Shown: positions 53,816-64,000, counted from the first letter of the stretch. The stretch: 64,000 nt of DNA from Clostridium prolinivorans (GCF_004011155.1 NZ_RJWG01000009.1:1-64000); one strand, 5' to 3'. The notes: a model not told the origin generated them from the letters alone. Made by a program: numbers and translations.

Positions 53816-56440
53816 TTATACCATAGTTAAGGTTTTTTCTGACTCATTTTCACAACTTATTTTTTCTTTTATTAATTTTACAAGAGGTTCATATTCTTCA
53901 AAAAATACTATTATCAAATCACCTGATCTTATATTTTCAATAGCTTTATTAAGAGCTTCAGCTTCATTTAATATTATTTCCATATTTTTGGGGTTAAATT
54001 TTGAATTTAAAACTCCCTTTTCTAAAAGTTTAGCTACTTCCATAGGCTTTCTTCCTCTTTTGTCTTTATCTTCTTTTATATATATATAATCAAAATATGT
54101 CCCTGCAATTTTTCCAAGTTCTAAAATATTTTTATCAAGTCTATCGCCTGGTACTCCTATTACCCCTAATAATCTATTGTGTTTTATTTTTTTTGCTCCT
54201 TCAAGCACAGCTTTATACCCTTCTATATTATGTCCATAATCTAATATTACAGTTCCTTTATTTAAATTATAAATATTAAATCTCCCGGGATTTTGTTCTT
54301 CATTACATCCAAAAGTCATTAACCCTTTCCTAATTACAGAATAATCAACATTAAGAGCTACCAAAGCTCCACACGCTGCCATAGAATTTTCAATATTATA
54401 TTTTAATTTTCCATTCATAGCAATATTTATATTTTCTATTTTTATAAGAGGAAATGCATTCCCTTTTTTCTCAATATATATATATCCTTCGTGAGAATAG
54501 ATGCCAAAACCACCTTTTTTTAAGTTTTCTCTAAGAAGTTTATTATTTTTATCCATTGAAAAAAATATAATATTGCTTTTAATTTTATCGATAATTGTTC
54601 TGCTTACAGGATCATCTGCATTAATAACTACATAACCTTCATCTTTAACTGCTTCAGCTACAAGAGATTTAACATAAGCTAAATCTTCTATTGTATTTAT
54701 TCCATCTATGCCTATGTGATCTTCAGTTATATTTGTAATAACACCTACATCTGCTAAATCATAAGCAAGACCTTTTTTTATTATTCCACCTCTTGCAGTT
54801 TCAAGAACAGCAGCATCAACTTCTTTATTTCTAAGTACTGTCATTGCACTTTTATACCCAGTTGTATCTCCTTTATCTATACACTTGTTGTTTATATATA
54901 TTCCACCTGTTGTAGTCATACCTACATTATAATTCATAAGAGAAAGTGTATGCCCTATAAGTCTTGTAGTAGTTGTTTTACCATTTGTACCAGTTACAGA
55001 AACTATAGGTATACTTCCTTTACCTTCTTTAAACATCATATCAATAATAGCTCCTGCTACATTTCTTTTTTTACCTTCATAAGGATAATGATGCATTCTT
55101 ATTCCTGGAGCAGCATTTACTTCAATTATAGCTCCATTTTCATTTAAAGGTACACTTATATCATTACAGCAAATATCAATTCCGCAAATATTTAATCCAA
55201 TAGCTTTAGCAGCCCTTTTACAAATTTCTATGTTTTCTTTACATATTATATCTGTACAATCTATTGCTATGCCCCCTGTTGAAATATTTGCATTTTCTCT
55301 TAAGAAAAGTTTGGTACCTTTAGGAAGAATAGAGTTTAAATCCCATCCATTTTTGTTTATATAATTATTAAGAGATTCATCTATTTTTATTTTAGTTAAT
55401 GGTTTTTCGTGTCCTATTCCTCTTCTTTCGTCTTTATTTACTTTATTTATAAGTTTTCTAATAGTACTTACACCATCACCTACTACAAAAGGTGGTATTC
55501 TTTCTGCTGCAGCTGCAAATTCACCATCTACTATGCATACTCTAAAGTCTCTGCCTTCTATATATTTTTCTACCATTATATCTTTATAACTTTTACTTAA
55601 TATGCTATATGCTCTTAAAGCTTCTTTTTCATCTTTAATGTCTATAAATACGCCTTTCCCTTGATTTCCATAGCGTGGTTTTAATACTATAGGATATCCT
55701 ATTTTTTCACTTTTAAATAAAAGATCCATTGGATTTTTTATTATATCTCCTTTAGCTACGGGAATACACTGATTTGAAAGAATTTCCTTTGTAAGAAGTT
55801 TATCACAAGCTATATCAATAGATAGTCCACTAGTGTCACTGCATATAGTAGCTTCTATCATTTTCCCATATTTACCATAACCTAATTGAAACATACTATT
55901 AGAACCTATTTTTAAAACTGGTATACCTCTTTTTTTAGCTTCTTCACATATAGCTAAAGTACTAGGTCCTAATTGTTCATTTAATAAAATTTCTCTAAGA
56001 AGCTTTATTCTTGATCTTATATTGAAATTTTTTTTGTTTATTAAAGCATTTATTATATCTACAGCTAATCTTCCAGCTTCTACTGCAGTATTTTTATATT
56101 CATATTGATATATTATATAGTACCTGTCTTCTTCTATTTCTCTAGCTTTTCCATAAGCTACTTCAATTCCAATCATGTTTTGTAATGCTATAATACAATG
56201 CTCACAAATATGTGCAAGATAAGTACCTTCTTTTAATCTTTTAAAAAATCCTCTTTCTTCATCTATTCCACATCTGTGTTTTTTTAATTCAGGCAGTAGT
56301 TTTATTAAACGTTCATTAAATCCTTCTATTTTATTACTTGGAATTTCACAATAACCTTCTAAGTCCAAGTCCATTCTTATACATTTTTTATGAGAGTATA
56401 TATTTCTGCCCTCAAAAACGTTAACGTCCACTATTTTCAT
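53816..56440 (-). CDS. cphA: cyanophycin synthetase
   Basis: This 874-residue enzyme polymerises aspartate and arginine into cyanophycin, a nitrogen reserve. It has the three-part structure: an N-terminal domain, an ATP-grasp domain (about 215-480; KPRYGNQGKGVFIDI, EVNAAPGIRMHHYPYEGKKRNVAGAI) and a Mur-ligase domain (about 490-860; VTGTNGKTTTTRLIGH, NITEDHIGIDGI, NPGRFNIY, LDYGHNIEGYKAVLEG). It overlaps cphB by 20 nt. AAGGAGG is 15 nt from the ATG, an unusually long spacing that may lower its translation relative to cphB. Its place beside germination genes suggests a spore or stationary-phase store. Confidence 0.97.
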   Translation of the reverse strand: MKIVDVNVFEGRNIYSHKKCIRMDLDLEGYCEIPSNKIEGFNERLIKLLPELKKHRCGIDEERGFFKRLKEGTYLAHICEHCIIALQNMIGIEVAYGKAREIEEDRYYIIYQYEYKNTAVEAGRLAVDIINALINKKNFNIRSRIKLLREILLNEQLGPSTLAICEEAKKRGIPVLKIGSNSMFQLGYGKYGKMIEATICSDTSGLSIDIACDKLLTKEILSNQCIPVAKGDIIKNPMDLLFKSEKIGYPIVLKPRYGNQGKGVFIDIKDEKEALRAYSILSKSYKDIMVEKYIEGRDFRVCIVDGEFAAAAERIPPFVVGDGVSTIRKLINKVNKDERRGIGHEKPLTKIKIDESLNNYINKNGWDLNSILPKGTKLFLRENANISTGGIAIDCTDIICKENIEICKRAAKAIGLNICGIDICCNDISVPLNENGAIIEVNAAPGIRMHHYPYEGKKRNVAGAIIDMMFKEGKGSIPIVSVTGTNGKTTTTRLIGHTLSLMNYNVGMTTTGGIYINNKCIDKGDTTGYKSAMTVLRNKEVDAAVLETARGGIIKKGLAYDLADVGVITNITEDHIGIDGINTIEDLAYVKSLVAEAVKDEGYVVINADDPVSRTIIDKIKSNIIFFSMDKNNKLLRENLKKGGFGIYSHEGYIYIEKKGNAFPLIKIENINIAMNGKLKYNIENSMAACGALVALNVDYSVIRKGLMTFGCNEEQNPGRFNIYNLNKGTVILDYGHNIEGYKAVLEGAKKIKHNRLLGVIGVPGDRLDKNILELGKIAGTYFDYIYIKEDKDKRGRKPMEVAKLLEKGVLNSKFNPKNMEIILNEAEALNKAIENIRSGDLIIVFFEEYEPLVKLIKEKISCENESEKTLTMV

Positions 56441-57260
56441 TTTTACTTTGTTTATCCTCCTTAATTGGCTGCCTTATATTTAAATTGAATTTATCGCCAT
56501 TTTTTAAAACATGCATTTTAATGTCAAACATAGAAAGTATTTCTTCAGGGTTTTGTTCTGAAACATTAGTGTAAGTTATAGAACTTCCATCTATTATATA
56601 AACTGCTCCTGAACCTATTACTTTAAATTTACCTTCTTTGCAAATCACAATAGCAGTATCTTCATCAATACCTATACCTAAGCTTTCAGGATTTTCTGCT
56701 ATTGCAACAAGAAGCCTTCCTATCCTTCCTCTTTGTGCAAAATGCTGATCTATAACTACATTTTTTATAAGTCCAAGACCTGGTGCCATTTTTAAAGTAC
56801 ATTTTTTAGGAGATTCTTCATCTTCACCTGTGATTATCATAGTGTCACTTACTACCGAAGCTCCTGCAGATGTTCCAACATATACACAACCCTTTTCATA
56901 ACTTTCATGTATGATATCATATAAAGGAGTTCCCCCTAATATGCTTGTTATTTTTAATTGATCTCCACCTGTGAAAAATACTAAAGAAGCTTTTTTTATC
57001 ATTTCTATATTATTTATCTTATGAGTATCTTTTCTATCTTCAACATTTAATACATTTATGTTCTTTACTCCAAGATTTTCAAATATATTTTTATATTCAC
57101 ATCCAACTTCTTTTGGAAGATCTGTAGCTATAGTAGCTATAACCAGTTCATCTTTTTCTTTATCTATCTTACTGCAAACCTCTTTTAATATATTTTTTTC
57201 TCCTTTTTTATCTTCAGCCCCTCCTATTATAATTAAGTTTCCTTTTAGTATTTCATCCAA
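56421..57260 (-). CDS. cphB: cyanophycinase
   Basis: This 279-residue serine exopeptidase of family S51 releases Asp-Arg dipeptides from cyanophycin. Motifs: GNLIIIGGAEDKKG (N-terminus), FFTGGDQLKI, the nucleophile GTSAGASVVSD (about residue 131) and the H-x-x-Q type IDQHFAQRGRIGRL. The start is TTG 57260 after AAGGA; an overlapping ATG 4 nt downstream is out of frame. The dipeptides would need isoaspartyl dipeptidase, which is not in the window. It is the first gene of a two-gene unit with cphA. Confidence 0.96.
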   Translation of the reverse strand: MDEILKGNLIIIGGAEDKKGEKNILKEVCSKIDKEKDELVIATIATDLPKEVGCEYKNIFENLGVKNINVLNVEDRKDTHKINNIEMIKKASLVFFTGGDQLKITSILGGTPLYDIIHESYEKGCVYVGTSAGASVVSDTMIITGEDEESPKKCTLKMAPGLGLIKNVVIDQHFAQRGRIGRLLVAIAENPESLGIGIDEDTAIVICKEGKFKVIGSGAVYIIDGSSITYTNVSEQNPEEILSMFDIKMHVLKNGDKFNLNIRQPIKEDKQSKNENSGR

Positions 57261-57518
57261 GCAATATCACATCCTTAATCACATATATCTTATATTCTTT
57301 CCACATAAAATTTCCTTATACAGTATTTTTTAAGTTTTATACCACATTTTTTATTTTGTATTATTTTTTAAAACTTATGCAAAACTTCTACAAAATTTAT
57401 ATTAAAATAAAATTTGTTATTAATCTTTAATAATATTTAAAGTAATTTTTTATATAATTTTATAGAGTTTAATAAATTTTCACTTTATAAATATTTAAAA
57501 TAGATATTTAAGGAAGTT
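57261..57518. other. intergenic region upstream of cphB
   Basis: Very A/T-rich, no ORF. It must hold the cphB promoter, but no good sigma-A boxes and no convincing sigma-E, G or K boxes could be fixed by eye. Confidence 0.4.
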
Positions 57519-57567
57519 TAAAAGCCATGTATAAATACGGAAAATCCTTTTTATACATGGCTTTTAT
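57519..57567. terminator. terminator between pyrE and cphB
   Basis: TAAAAGCCATGTATA pairs with TATACATGGCTTTTA (57519-57533 with 57552-57566), with extra pairs inside. It ends the pyr operon. Confidence 0.88.
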
Positions 57568-57648
57568 TTATAAATTTACAGATATATTTTTTACATAAGA
57601 GCAGCAGAAAAGTATAGAAATAATAATTTTTATTTTTAATATATTTTA

Positions 57649-58215
57649 CTATTTTATATTTCTACTGCCTGGTTTTATATAAGGTAAATTTTGTTTGCAT
57701 AAAGGGCAATTATCTTTATCATAAACATCTATGTTTAATTTTATAGAACTATATACCTCATAATCTATTTTTTCAGAACTTCTATCAACTATACAAGCTA
57801 TTCCTACAACTTCTCCACCTAAAGATTTAATAACCTCTGCAGTTTCTATAGAGGATTTACCTGTGGTAACTACATCTTCTGTTATTAAAACTTTTTCACC
57901 CTTTTTTATTTCAAATCCTCTTTTTAAAGTCATAACTCCATCTACTCTTTCTGTAAATATTGCCCTCTTTTTTGTCTGTCTTCCAAGCTCATAAGCTACT
58001 ATTATACCACCCATAGCTGGACCTACTACTAAGTCAAAATCAATATCTTTTATTTTTTCTTTAATTACGCTTATAACTTTTTCTGCTTTATCTGGGTATT
58101 GAAGAAGTTTTGCACATTGGCAATACATATTACTATGTTTCCCAGAAGATAATAAAAAGTGTCCTTCCAAAATAGCTTCACTTTCTTTTAATATTTCCAT
58201 AACATTATTATTCAT
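57649..58215 (-). CDS. pyrE: orotate phosphoribosyltransferase
   Basis: This 188-residue enzyme converts orotate and PRPP to OMP. The PRPP loop is [20 protein letters not shown] (about residue 109), and [16 protein letters not shown] is the N-terminal signature of the short clostridial/archaeal-like class. A CPLCKQNL pair of cysteines near the C-terminus is an extra feature. The start ATG is 11 nt after AAAGGA. It is the last gene of the UMP operon. Confidence 0.95.
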   Translation of the reverse strand: MNNNVMEILKESEAILEGHFLLSSGKHSNMYCQCAKLLQYPDKAEKVISVIKEKIKDIDFDLVVGPAMGGIIVAYELGRQTKKRAIFTERVDGVMTLKRGFEIKKGEKVLITEDVVTTGKSSIETAEVIKSLGGEVVGIACIVDRSSEKIDYEVYSSIKLNIDVYDKDNCPLCKQNLPYIKPGSRNIK

Positions 58216-58231
58216 AATTTTTCATCCTTTC

Positions 58232-59128
58232 TTATGCTATACCTCTTATTTCATTTAATGATTTTATCCCATTATCATTTAAAAATTTTTCTATACCATA
58301 TATAATATCTAAACATATATCAGGTTTTAAAAAGTTTGCCGTACCTATTTGAACCGCATAAGCTCCTGCCATAATAAATTCAATAGTATCTTCATAATTA
58401 GTTATTCCTCCAATACCTATTACAGGAATATCTACAGCCTTTGCTACTTCATATACCATCCTTAATGCTACAGGTTTTATTGCAGGTCCTGAAAGGCCCG
58501 CAAAAACATTTTTAAATACTGGCTTCCTTTTTTTTATATCTATTGCCATTCCTTTTAAAGTATTTATAAGCGATAGGGCATCTGCTCCAGCTTCTGTACA
58601 TTTATACGCCATATCTACTATATTTTCAGCATTAGGAGAAAGTTTTACAATAAGTGGTTTTTTACAAACTTCTTTTACTTTACTTACTACATCATAAGCA
58701 ATTTTCGAATTAATCCCAAAAGCCATACCACCTGACTTTACATTTGGACAAGATATATTAAGCTCAATCATATCAACATCTGAAAGACTTAATTTATAAG
58801 CCCCTTCAATATATTCTTCTAAAGTAGAACCTCCTAAATTAGCAATTATAACTGTATTAAGTTTTTTCATTCTATTTAATTCATTATTTATAAAATAATC
58901 TATACCTGGATTTTGAAGTCCAACACTATTTAGTATTCCACTTGCTGTTTCAAAGACTCTAATTCCTTCATTTCCTTCTTTTTTATTTAATGTAAGCCCT
59001 TTTGTACATATGCCTCCAAGCTTTTCTACGTCATATATATTAGCATATTCTTCTCCAAAACCAAAAGTCCCAGAGGCTGCTATTACAGGATTTTTAAAAT
59101 CAATTCCACATATATTAACATTAAGCAT
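58232..59128 (-). CDS. pyrD: dihydroorotate dehydrogenase B (NAD+), catalytic subunit
   Basis: This 298-residue FMN enzyme of class 1B oxidises dihydroorotate to orotate and passes electrons through PyrK to NAD+. It has [20 protein letters not shown], the active-site cysteine in [17 protein letters not shown], and [22 protein letters not shown]. It overlaps pyrK by 8 nt, as expected for two subunits of one complex. The start ATG follows GGGAGG. Confidence 0.97.
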   Translation of the reverse strand: MLNVNICGIDFKNPVIAASGTFGFGEEYANIYDVEKLGGICTKGLTLNKKEGNEGIRVFETASGILNSVGLQNPGIDYFINNELNRMKKLNTVIIANLGGSTLEEYIEGAYKLSLSDVDMIELNISCPNVKSGGMAFGINSKIAYDVVSKVKEVCKKPLIVKLSPNAENIVDMAYKCTEAGADALSLINTLKGMAIDIKKRKPVFKNVFAGLSGPAIKPVALRMVYEVAKAVDIPVIGIGGITNYEDTIEFIMAGAYAVQIGTANFLKPDICLDIIYGIEKFLNDNGIKSLNEIRGIA

Positions 59129-59861
59129 CTAACACTATTTCCTCCCCTAAAAATACAGGCCCATCTTTACATGTCCTTTTATTTCCATTAGTAGTTTTAC
59201 AAGTACATACAAGGCAGGCACCTAATCCACATGCCATATGTTTTTCCATAGAAACATAAACAGGTACATTTTTTTCTCTACACATTTTAATAACTTTATT
59301 CATCATAACTTCAGGTCCACAACACAAAACTACATCATAATTTTCAGGATAAAATATATCTGTTATATAACCTTTATAACCAAATTTACCACTTTCAGAG
59401 GCTATATTTATGTTTGAAACATATTCTTTAAAATTTTCTATAGAAAAAGTTTCATCCCTAAAACCTGCAAATAAATCTACAGTACAATTTGTGAGTTTTT
59501 TAGTAAGGTATAGCATTGGAGCAATGCCTATTCCCCCAGATACTACAGCAACATTGCCTTTTATGTTCTCTACATCAAATCCATTACCTAAAGGCCCTAA
59601 AAGTTCTATTTTGTCTTCATATTTAAGTTTTTTTAAAAGTTCTGTTCCTTTTCCTAAAACAGAGTATAAAAAATATACTCCATTTTCATCTTTATCATGT
59701 ACACTTAAAGGTCTTGGAAGAAGAGGATATTCACCCCATCCCCTAATCATAAAAAATTGTCCAGGTTTAACATTAAAATTTCCGCTAACATAAAGTTTAT
59801 AAATATTTTTTGAAACTTCTATATTACTAATAACTTTATTTTCTGTATAGTTTATGCTCAC
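59121..59861 (-). CDS. pyrK: dihydroorotate dehydrogenase B, electron transfer subunit
   Basis: This 246-residue FAD and [2Fe-2S] protein links PyrD to NAD+. The FAD site is [12 protein letters not shown], the NAD-binding part is [14 protein letters not shown], and the iron-sulphur ligands are in [11 protein letters not shown] ... CKDGPVF near the C-terminus. The start is GTG 59861, 6 nt after GGAGGGG; longer readings (to 59894) lie inside pyrF and lack a site. It overlaps pyrF by 26 nt. Confidence 0.96.
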   Translation of the reverse strand: MSINYTENKVISNIEVSKNIYKLYVSGNFNVKPGQFFMIRGWGEYPLLPRPLSVHDKDENGVYFLYSVLGKGTELLKKLKYEDKIELLGPLGNGFDVENIKGNVAVVSGGIGIAPMLYLTKKLTNCTVDLFAGFRDETFSIENFKEYVSNINIASESGKFGYKGYITDIFYPENYDVVLCCGPEVMMNKVIKMCREKNVPVYVSMEKHMACGLGACLVCTCKTTNGNKRTCKDGPVFLGEEIVLDA

Positions 59862-60732
59862 CTTTTTCCCCTCCAACAGCTTTTGCAATGCCATCTCTTA
59901 TTTTAATAGCTTCTTCTCTTGCACATAAATCAAATTCCATTTCTCTGCCTTCTTTATTTTTATAAGCTAAGAGTATTCCTCTTGAAGAATTAACTACTCC
60001 CCCATTACCATCTTTAAGATATAAAGCTACATCTTCACAAGTTCCTCCCTGAGCTCCATATCCTGGTATTAGAAAGAAAGTATTTTCTAAGTTATTTCTA
60101 AATTTTAACGCTTCATCTACATGAGTACATCCAACTACTCCGCCAATAAGGCTATATCCATATTTACCAATATATTTTTTCCCTAGTTCATTTATTTTAT
60201 ATCCAACTAAATTATATACTTTTTCTCCATGTGCATTTTCTATATACTGTATATCTTCAGCACCTTTATTAGATGTTCTTATAAGTAAGAATACCCCTTT
60301 TTCACCTGTTTTAATATATTCCATATAAGGTTCTAAAGTATCTAGCCCCATATACGGATTTAAAGTTACAAAATCACTTTCAAAATCTCCAGTAAAATGT
60401 GCTTTTGCATACATAGCCGCTGTATCTTTTATGTCTCCTCTTTTTACATCTGCAATAGCAATACCGCCTTTATATTTTATATACTCTAAAGTATTTTTAT
60501 ATGCTGTAAGTCCTTTAATTCCTAGTGCTTCATAATAAGCTATCTGAACTTTAAAACATGCCGAAACATCTATGGTTGCATCTATAATTCTTTGATTAAA
60601 TTTAAAAAGTGCTTCTTCTAAAGAAGTATATTTGTTTAAAAACTCTTTTGGTATATAATTTATAGAAGTATCAAGTCCTACACAAACAGGTCCTTTATTT
60701 TTTACGCTCTCATATAATCTATCTATAATCAT
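59836..60732 (-). CDS. pyrF: orotidine-5'-phosphate decarboxylase, type 2
   Basis: This 298-residue enzyme makes UMP from OMP. It belongs to the longer type 2 PyrF class: GPVCVGLDTSINYIP at the start, KVQIAYYEALG, the catalytic IADVKRGDIKDTAAMYAKA (about residue 90) and a C-terminal GYGAQGGT phosphate loop. The start is ATG 60732 after GGGAGAG; the frame extends upstream to 60774 inside pyrC without a ribosome binding site. It overlaps pyrC by 14 nt. Confidence 0.96.
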   Translation of the reverse strand: MIIDRLYESVKNKGPVCVGLDTSINYIPKEFLNKYTSLEEALFKFNQRIIDATIDVSACFKVQIAYYEALGIKGLTAYKNTLEYIKYKGGIAIADVKRGDIKDTAAMYAKAHFTGDFESDFVTLNPYMGLDTLEPYMEYIKTGEKGVFLLIRTSNKGAEDIQYIENAHGEKVYNLVGYKINELGKKYIGKYGYSLIGGVVGCTHVDEALKFRNNLENTFFLIPGYGAQGGTCEDVALYLKDGNGGVVNSSRGILLAYKNKEGREMEFDLCAREEAIKIRDGIAKAVGGEKGEHKLYRK

Positions 60733-61942
60733 AATTTCTCTCCCTTTTGCCATTAAAATTTTTATCATAAACAACTAATCCGCTTTTTATAGTTTTAATT
60801 ATTTCTCCATAAAGTTCCATTCCATGGAAAGGAGTATTTTTACCTTTAGATACAAAATTTTTACAATCTACATTATATTTTTTATTTATATCTACAAGTA
60901 CCAAATCTCCGTCATATCCAATTTTTATTTCTCCTTTATTAAATCTCATAATATAAGCAGGATTTTTTGACATAAGCTCTGATAACTTATTTAAGCTTAT
61001 ATGGCCTTCTTTTACAAGCTTTGTATAGCATACAGAAAAAGCCGTTTCTAAACCAGATATACCATTGGCACCTTTTTCTTTATCTTCTAAACTGTGAGGG
61101 GCGTGATCAGTAGCTATTGCATCAACATATCCATCATTTATAGCTTTAATTAAGGCTTCTATATCTTCTTTTTTTCTAAGCGGTGGATTTACTGCATAGT
61201 TTTTATCCTCTGTAAGTGCAATATGATGAGGCGTAACTTCACAAGTTATTTTATATCCTTCTTTTTTTGAATCAATTATATATTCAATTGATTCTTTAGT
61301 ACTTACATGAGAAATATGAAGATGACAACCTGTAAATTTTGCAAGAGTTATATCTCTTAAAGTCATTGTATTTTCAGCCAGTCTTGTATCAATTTCTGTT
61401 AACTCTTCGTTTTCTGCATGAGACATTACTATAATCCCTTTTTCTTTTGCCTTTATCATAGCATTAAGCATTACTTTACTATTTAAAACCCCTTTACCAT
61501 CATCTGATATAACCTTAACCTTATCTTCTAAAGAGTCTAAATGACTTATATCTTCTCCTTTTAAATCTTTAGTTATAGATACAGTTTGATGAACATCTGC
61601 CAATTTAATTTTTTCTACTTTTTCTTCTACATAATTTACAATTTCCATACTGCTGCAGACTGGTTTTGTATTTGCCATTAAATTAACCGCAGTATATCCT
61701 CCTTTTACAGCAGCTAAACTTCCTGTTAATATATCCTCTTTATAAGTTAAACCTGGATCTCTAAAATGAGCATGTAAATCTATAAAAGAAGGCATAAGCA
61801 CTAATCCATTTGCATCTATTACATTGCATTCTTTTTTTAAATCTTTCCCTAATTCATGTATTATTCCTTGTTTTATATATACATCGCCTAAGAAATTTTG
61901 TGAGCAATCTATTATTCTTGCATTTTTAATTAAAAGTTCCAT
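60719..61942 (-). CDS. pyrC: dihydroorotase
   Basis: This 407-residue class I dihydroorotase (zinc amidohydrolase) closes carbamoyl-aspartate to dihydroorotate. The metal site is DLHAHFRDPGLTYKED (about residue 56), with CEVTPHHIALTED and the catalytic ATDHAPHSLEDKEK (about residue 298). The start ATG follows GGGGAGG. It begins 2 nt after the pyrB stop, so translation is likely coupled. Confidence 0.97.
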   Translation of the reverse strand: MELLIKNARIIDCSQNFLGDVYIKQGIIHELGKDLKKECNVIDANGLVLMPSFIDLHAHFRDPGLTYKEDILTGSLAAVKGGYTAVNLMANTKPVCSSMEIVNYVEEKVEKIKLADVHQTVSITKDLKGEDISHLDSLEDKVKVISDDGKGVLNSKVMLNAMIKAKEKGIIVMSHAENEELTEIDTRLAENTMTLRDITLAKFTGCHLHISHVSTKESIEYIIDSKKEGYKITCEVTPHHIALTEDKNYAVNPPLRKKEDIEALIKAINDGYVDAIATDHAPHSLEDKEKGANGISGLETAFSVCYTKLVKEGHISLNKLSELMSKNPAYIMRFNKGEIKIGYDGDLVLVDINKKYNVDCKNFVSKGKNTPFHGMELYGEIIKTIKSGLVVYDKNFNGKRERNYDYR

Positions 61943-61944
61943 AT

Positions 61945-62880
61945 TTATATATCCTCCCCTTCAATTACTCCAAGCAATTTTGAAATAAGAGCCATTCTAA
62001 CAAACATTCCATATTTAGCTTGTTTAAAATAACAAGCTCTTTTATCTTCATCAACTTCTTTACTTATCTCATTAACTCTTGGGAGAGGGTGCATAATTAT
62101 CATATCTTCTTTTGCTTTATTAAGCTTTTTTAAGTCAAGTATATAAGTATCTTTCAATCTTAAATATTCTTCTTCATCTAAAAATCTTTCTCTTTGTACT
62201 CTAGTCATATAAAGAATATCTAATCTATCTATAACTTCTTCTATTTTTTCTACCTCTATAAACTCTACATTATTTTGATTTAATATTTCTTTTATATAAT
62301 CAGGCATACATAATTCTTTTGGTGATATAAATATAAATTTATTATTTTCATACCTAGATAACGCCTTTACTAAAGAATGAACTGTTCTTCCAAACTTTAA
62401 ATCTCCGCATAATCCTATGGTATGATTAGAAAAACTTCCTTTTAAATTTTTAATAGTAAGTAAATCTGTTAAAGTTTGTGTAGGATGCTGATGTCCTCCA
62501 TCCCCTGCATTTATAATTGGTACAGTAGAATACATTGAAGCTGTTTTTGGAACTCCTTCTTTGGGATGTCTCATTGCAATAATATCTGCATAGCAAGCCA
62601 CTGTCCTTACGGTATCTTCTATACTCTCACCTTTAGATGTAGAACTTGAATTTGGTTCAGAAAAACCTATAACCTTACCTCCAAGTCTTAACATAGCGGC
62701 TTCAAAACTAAATCTAGTACGTGTACTTGGTTCATAAAAAAGAGTTGCTAAAATCTTCCCATCACATACATGTGAAAACTTTTCAGGACATGTTATAATT
62801 TGATTTGCTAAATTAAAAATCTCTTCAAGTTCATCTATTGTAAAGTCGTTAGGATCTATTAAATTTCTTCCTTTTAACAT
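61945..62880 (-). CDS. pyrB: aspartate carbamoyltransferase, catalytic subunit
   Basis: This 311-residue enzyme makes carbamoyl-aspartate. The carbamoyl-phosphate site is [17 protein letters not shown] (about residue 50), with [21 protein letters not shown] and HPLPRVNEI. No pyrI (regulatory subunit) lies next to it, unlike in many clostridia, so at this locus the enzyme would lack the CTP/ATP-sensing partner. The start ATG follows AAGGAGG. Confidence 0.97.
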   Translation of the reverse strand: MLKGRNLIDPNDFTIDELEEIFNLANQIITCPEKFSHVCDGKILATLFYEPSTRTRFSFEAAMLRLGGKVIGFSEPNSSSTSKGESIEDTVRTVACYADIIAMRHPKEGVPKTASMYSTVPIINAGDGGHQHPTQTLTDLLTIKNLKGSFSNHTIGLCGDLKFGRTVHSLVKALSRYENNKFIFISPKELCMPDYIKEILNQNNVEFIEVEKIEEVIDRLDILYMTRVQRERFLDEEEYLRLKDTYILDLKKLNKAKEDMIIMHPLPRVNEISKEVDEDKRACYFKQAKYGMFVRMALISKLLGVIEGEDI

Positions 62881-62910
62881 TATATATGCCTCCTTATTAA
62901 CCTCTCTGGA

Positions 62911-64000
62911 TTAAATTAAAGGATAAACCTTTATTTCTTTTATATTTTTCTTTGAATTTACTTCTTTAGTTACCTCTGCCAATGCTTTTGCTGTATCTAT
63001 AGAAGTTATAATTTGTATGTTGCTTTCTATAGCATTTCTTCTTATTATAAAACCATCTCTGTGAGAATCATTCCCTTTTGTAGGGGTATTTATAACTAAA
63101 TCTACTTCCCTGTTTTTTATAACTTGAAGTATATTAGGTTCTTCTTCTTTTAATTTTCTTACCTCTTTAACTTTAAATCCTTCATTTCTTAAAAGTTCTG
63201 CTGTTTTACTTGTTGCAATAAAACTGTATCCAAGTTCATTTAATACTTTTGCTATATTTAAAAATTCTTTTTTATCTTGATTATTTATAGTTGCTAAAAC
63301 AACTCCCTTATCTTTTTTAAGCCCCATGTTAGCAGCTATAAAACCTTTGTAAAGTGCTTCGTATATATCTTTGCCTACTCCTAATACCTCTCCTGTAGAT
63401 CTCATTTCAGGTCCTAAAGAAACCTCAACTTTTGGAAGTTTTTGAGTAGAAAACACTGGTACTTTTACTGCAACTATATCAGGTTCTTTATATATATCAA
63501 TACCATATCCTAAATCTTTAAGCTTATATCCAAGCATAACTTTTGTAGCAATCTCAACTATAGGTACTAAGCTTACTTTGCTTATATAAGGTACTGTCCT
63601 GCTGGCTCTTGGATTAACTTCTATAACATATAATTTTTTTTCATATTCTATAAATTGAATATTAATCATACCTTTAACGCCCAAACCTACAGCCAGTTTT
63701 TTAGTATATTTAAGTACCTCATTTTTTATTTCTTTAGATACATTTTGAGTAGGATAAATTGTTATACTATCTCCAGAGTGTATTCCTGCTCTTTCAAGAT
63801 GCTCCATAACTCCAGGTATAAGTACATCTTCACCATCACATATAGCATCTACTTCTATTTCTCTTCCCATAAGATATTTATCTATAAGCACAGGATTTTT
63901 ATTATCTTTATTAAATGCATTTTCAAGATAATATTTAAGCTCTTTTTCATCATAAGTTATTTCCATTCCCTGTCCGCCTAACACATATGAAGGTCTTACA
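62911..64000 (-). CDS. carB: carbamoyl-phosphate synthase large subunit, C-terminal part (runs off the window)
   Basis: The last 363 or so codons of CarB are present; the gene continues beyond position 64000. They cover the second ATP-grasp half ([69 protein letters not shown]) and the C-terminal MGS-like allosteric domain ([22 protein letters not shown] ... [10 protein letters not shown]). CarB makes carbamoyl phosphate with CarA, which should lie upstream outside the window. The stop is 30 nt before pyrB, so it belongs to the UMP operon. Confidence 0.96.
   Translation of the reverse strand, partial: VRPSYVLGGQGMEITYDEKELKYYLENAFNKDNKNPVLIDKYLMGREIEVDAICDGEDVLIPGVMEHLERAGIHSGDSITIYPTQNVSKEIKNEVLKYTKKLAVGLGVKGMINIQFIEYEKKLYVIEVNPRASRTVPYISKVSLVPIVEIATKVMLGYKLKDLGYGIDIYKEPDIVAVKVPVFSTQKLPKVEVSLGPEMRSTGEVLGVGKDIYEALYKGFIAANMGLKKDKGVVLATINNQDKKEFLNIAKVLNELGYSFIATSKTAELLRNEGFKVKEVRKLKEEEPNILQVIKNREVDLVINTPTKGNDSHRDGFIIRRNAIESNIQIITSIDTAKALAEVTKEVNSKKNIKEIKVYPLI

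Noticed and set aside
53816-56440. cphA as a stand-alone Mur ligase (MurE/MurC) gene
   Set aside because: The N-terminal and ATP-grasp domains and the overlapping cyanophycinase gene fit cyanophycin synthetase only.

Overview
The window is about 64 kb of very AT-rich DNA from an endospore-forming Firmicute, most likely a member of Clostridium sensu stricto (cluster I). The evidence is the A+T bias in coding and intergenic DNA, strong AGGAGG-type ribosome binding sites, frequent GTG/TTG starts, sporulation genes (spoIID, a spoIIQ-like gene, spoIIID, spoIIR), a gerA-type germinant receptor operon, ypeB, and synteny of ywmB-murA-spoIID-spoIIQ-spoIIID-mbl. I cannot name the species.

Layout, left to right. 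1-1.3 kb: a 3' half of a tRNA-Trp gene with its own terminator (a likely integration-site scar), a membrane-anchored Mrr-type nuclease and a 42-residue membrane ORF. 1.3-4.1 kb: a degenerate ZnuA-like lipoprotein and the tsaE-tsaB-rimI operon (tRNA t6A synthesis and ribosomal protein acetylation). 4.1-9.95 kb: ribU under an FMN riboswitch, tex, an M28 peptidase, and prfB with its programmed +1 frameshift. 10-18 kb: secA, hpf (raiA), a 205-nt structured RNA with a perfect sigma-A promoter (candidate raiA-motif RNA), comFC, a degenerate comFA and recD2. 18.4-23.2 kb: nagA, metK under a SAM-I riboswitch, and yyaC.

23.4-29.3 kb is the sporulation/cell-wall block mbl, spoIIID, spoIIQ-like, spoIID, murA, ywmB, all on the minus strand. 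29.5-39.2 kb is two minus-strand operons: rpiB-upp-comEB-wecB, and tdk-yqhQ-prmC-prfA-(membrane protein)-ZIP transporter-ywlC-ywlE. 39.3-45.9 kb has rpmE, rho, pyrG with an attenuator-like leader, ddl and small unknown genes. 46-52.2 kb is germination: ypeB, spoIIR and gerAA-gerAB-gerAC. 52.8-57.3 kb has ispE and the cyanophycin pair cphB-cphA. 57.6-64 kb is the UMP biosynthesis operon carB(partial)-pyrB-pyrC-pyrF-pyrK-pyrD-pyrE, which with pyrG and upp makes the window rich in pyrimidine metabolism.

The most interesting unexplained items are non-coding. A pair of homologous intergenic elements of about 130 bp (26.0 and 52.6 kb) lies in the same orientation; each is followed by a strong terminator and keeps a small hairpin whose sequence differs between copies. 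The comF-hpf intergenic RNA has consensus promoter elements. An orphan perfect promoter plus terminator lies beside pyrG. A 17-bp inverted-repeat element sits in the rho leader. A decayed piece of rpiB lies in the rpiB leader. Among proteins, a ComFA homologue lacks the Walker A motif and apparently a standard start codon, and a ZnuA-like protein has lost its histidine ligand motif.
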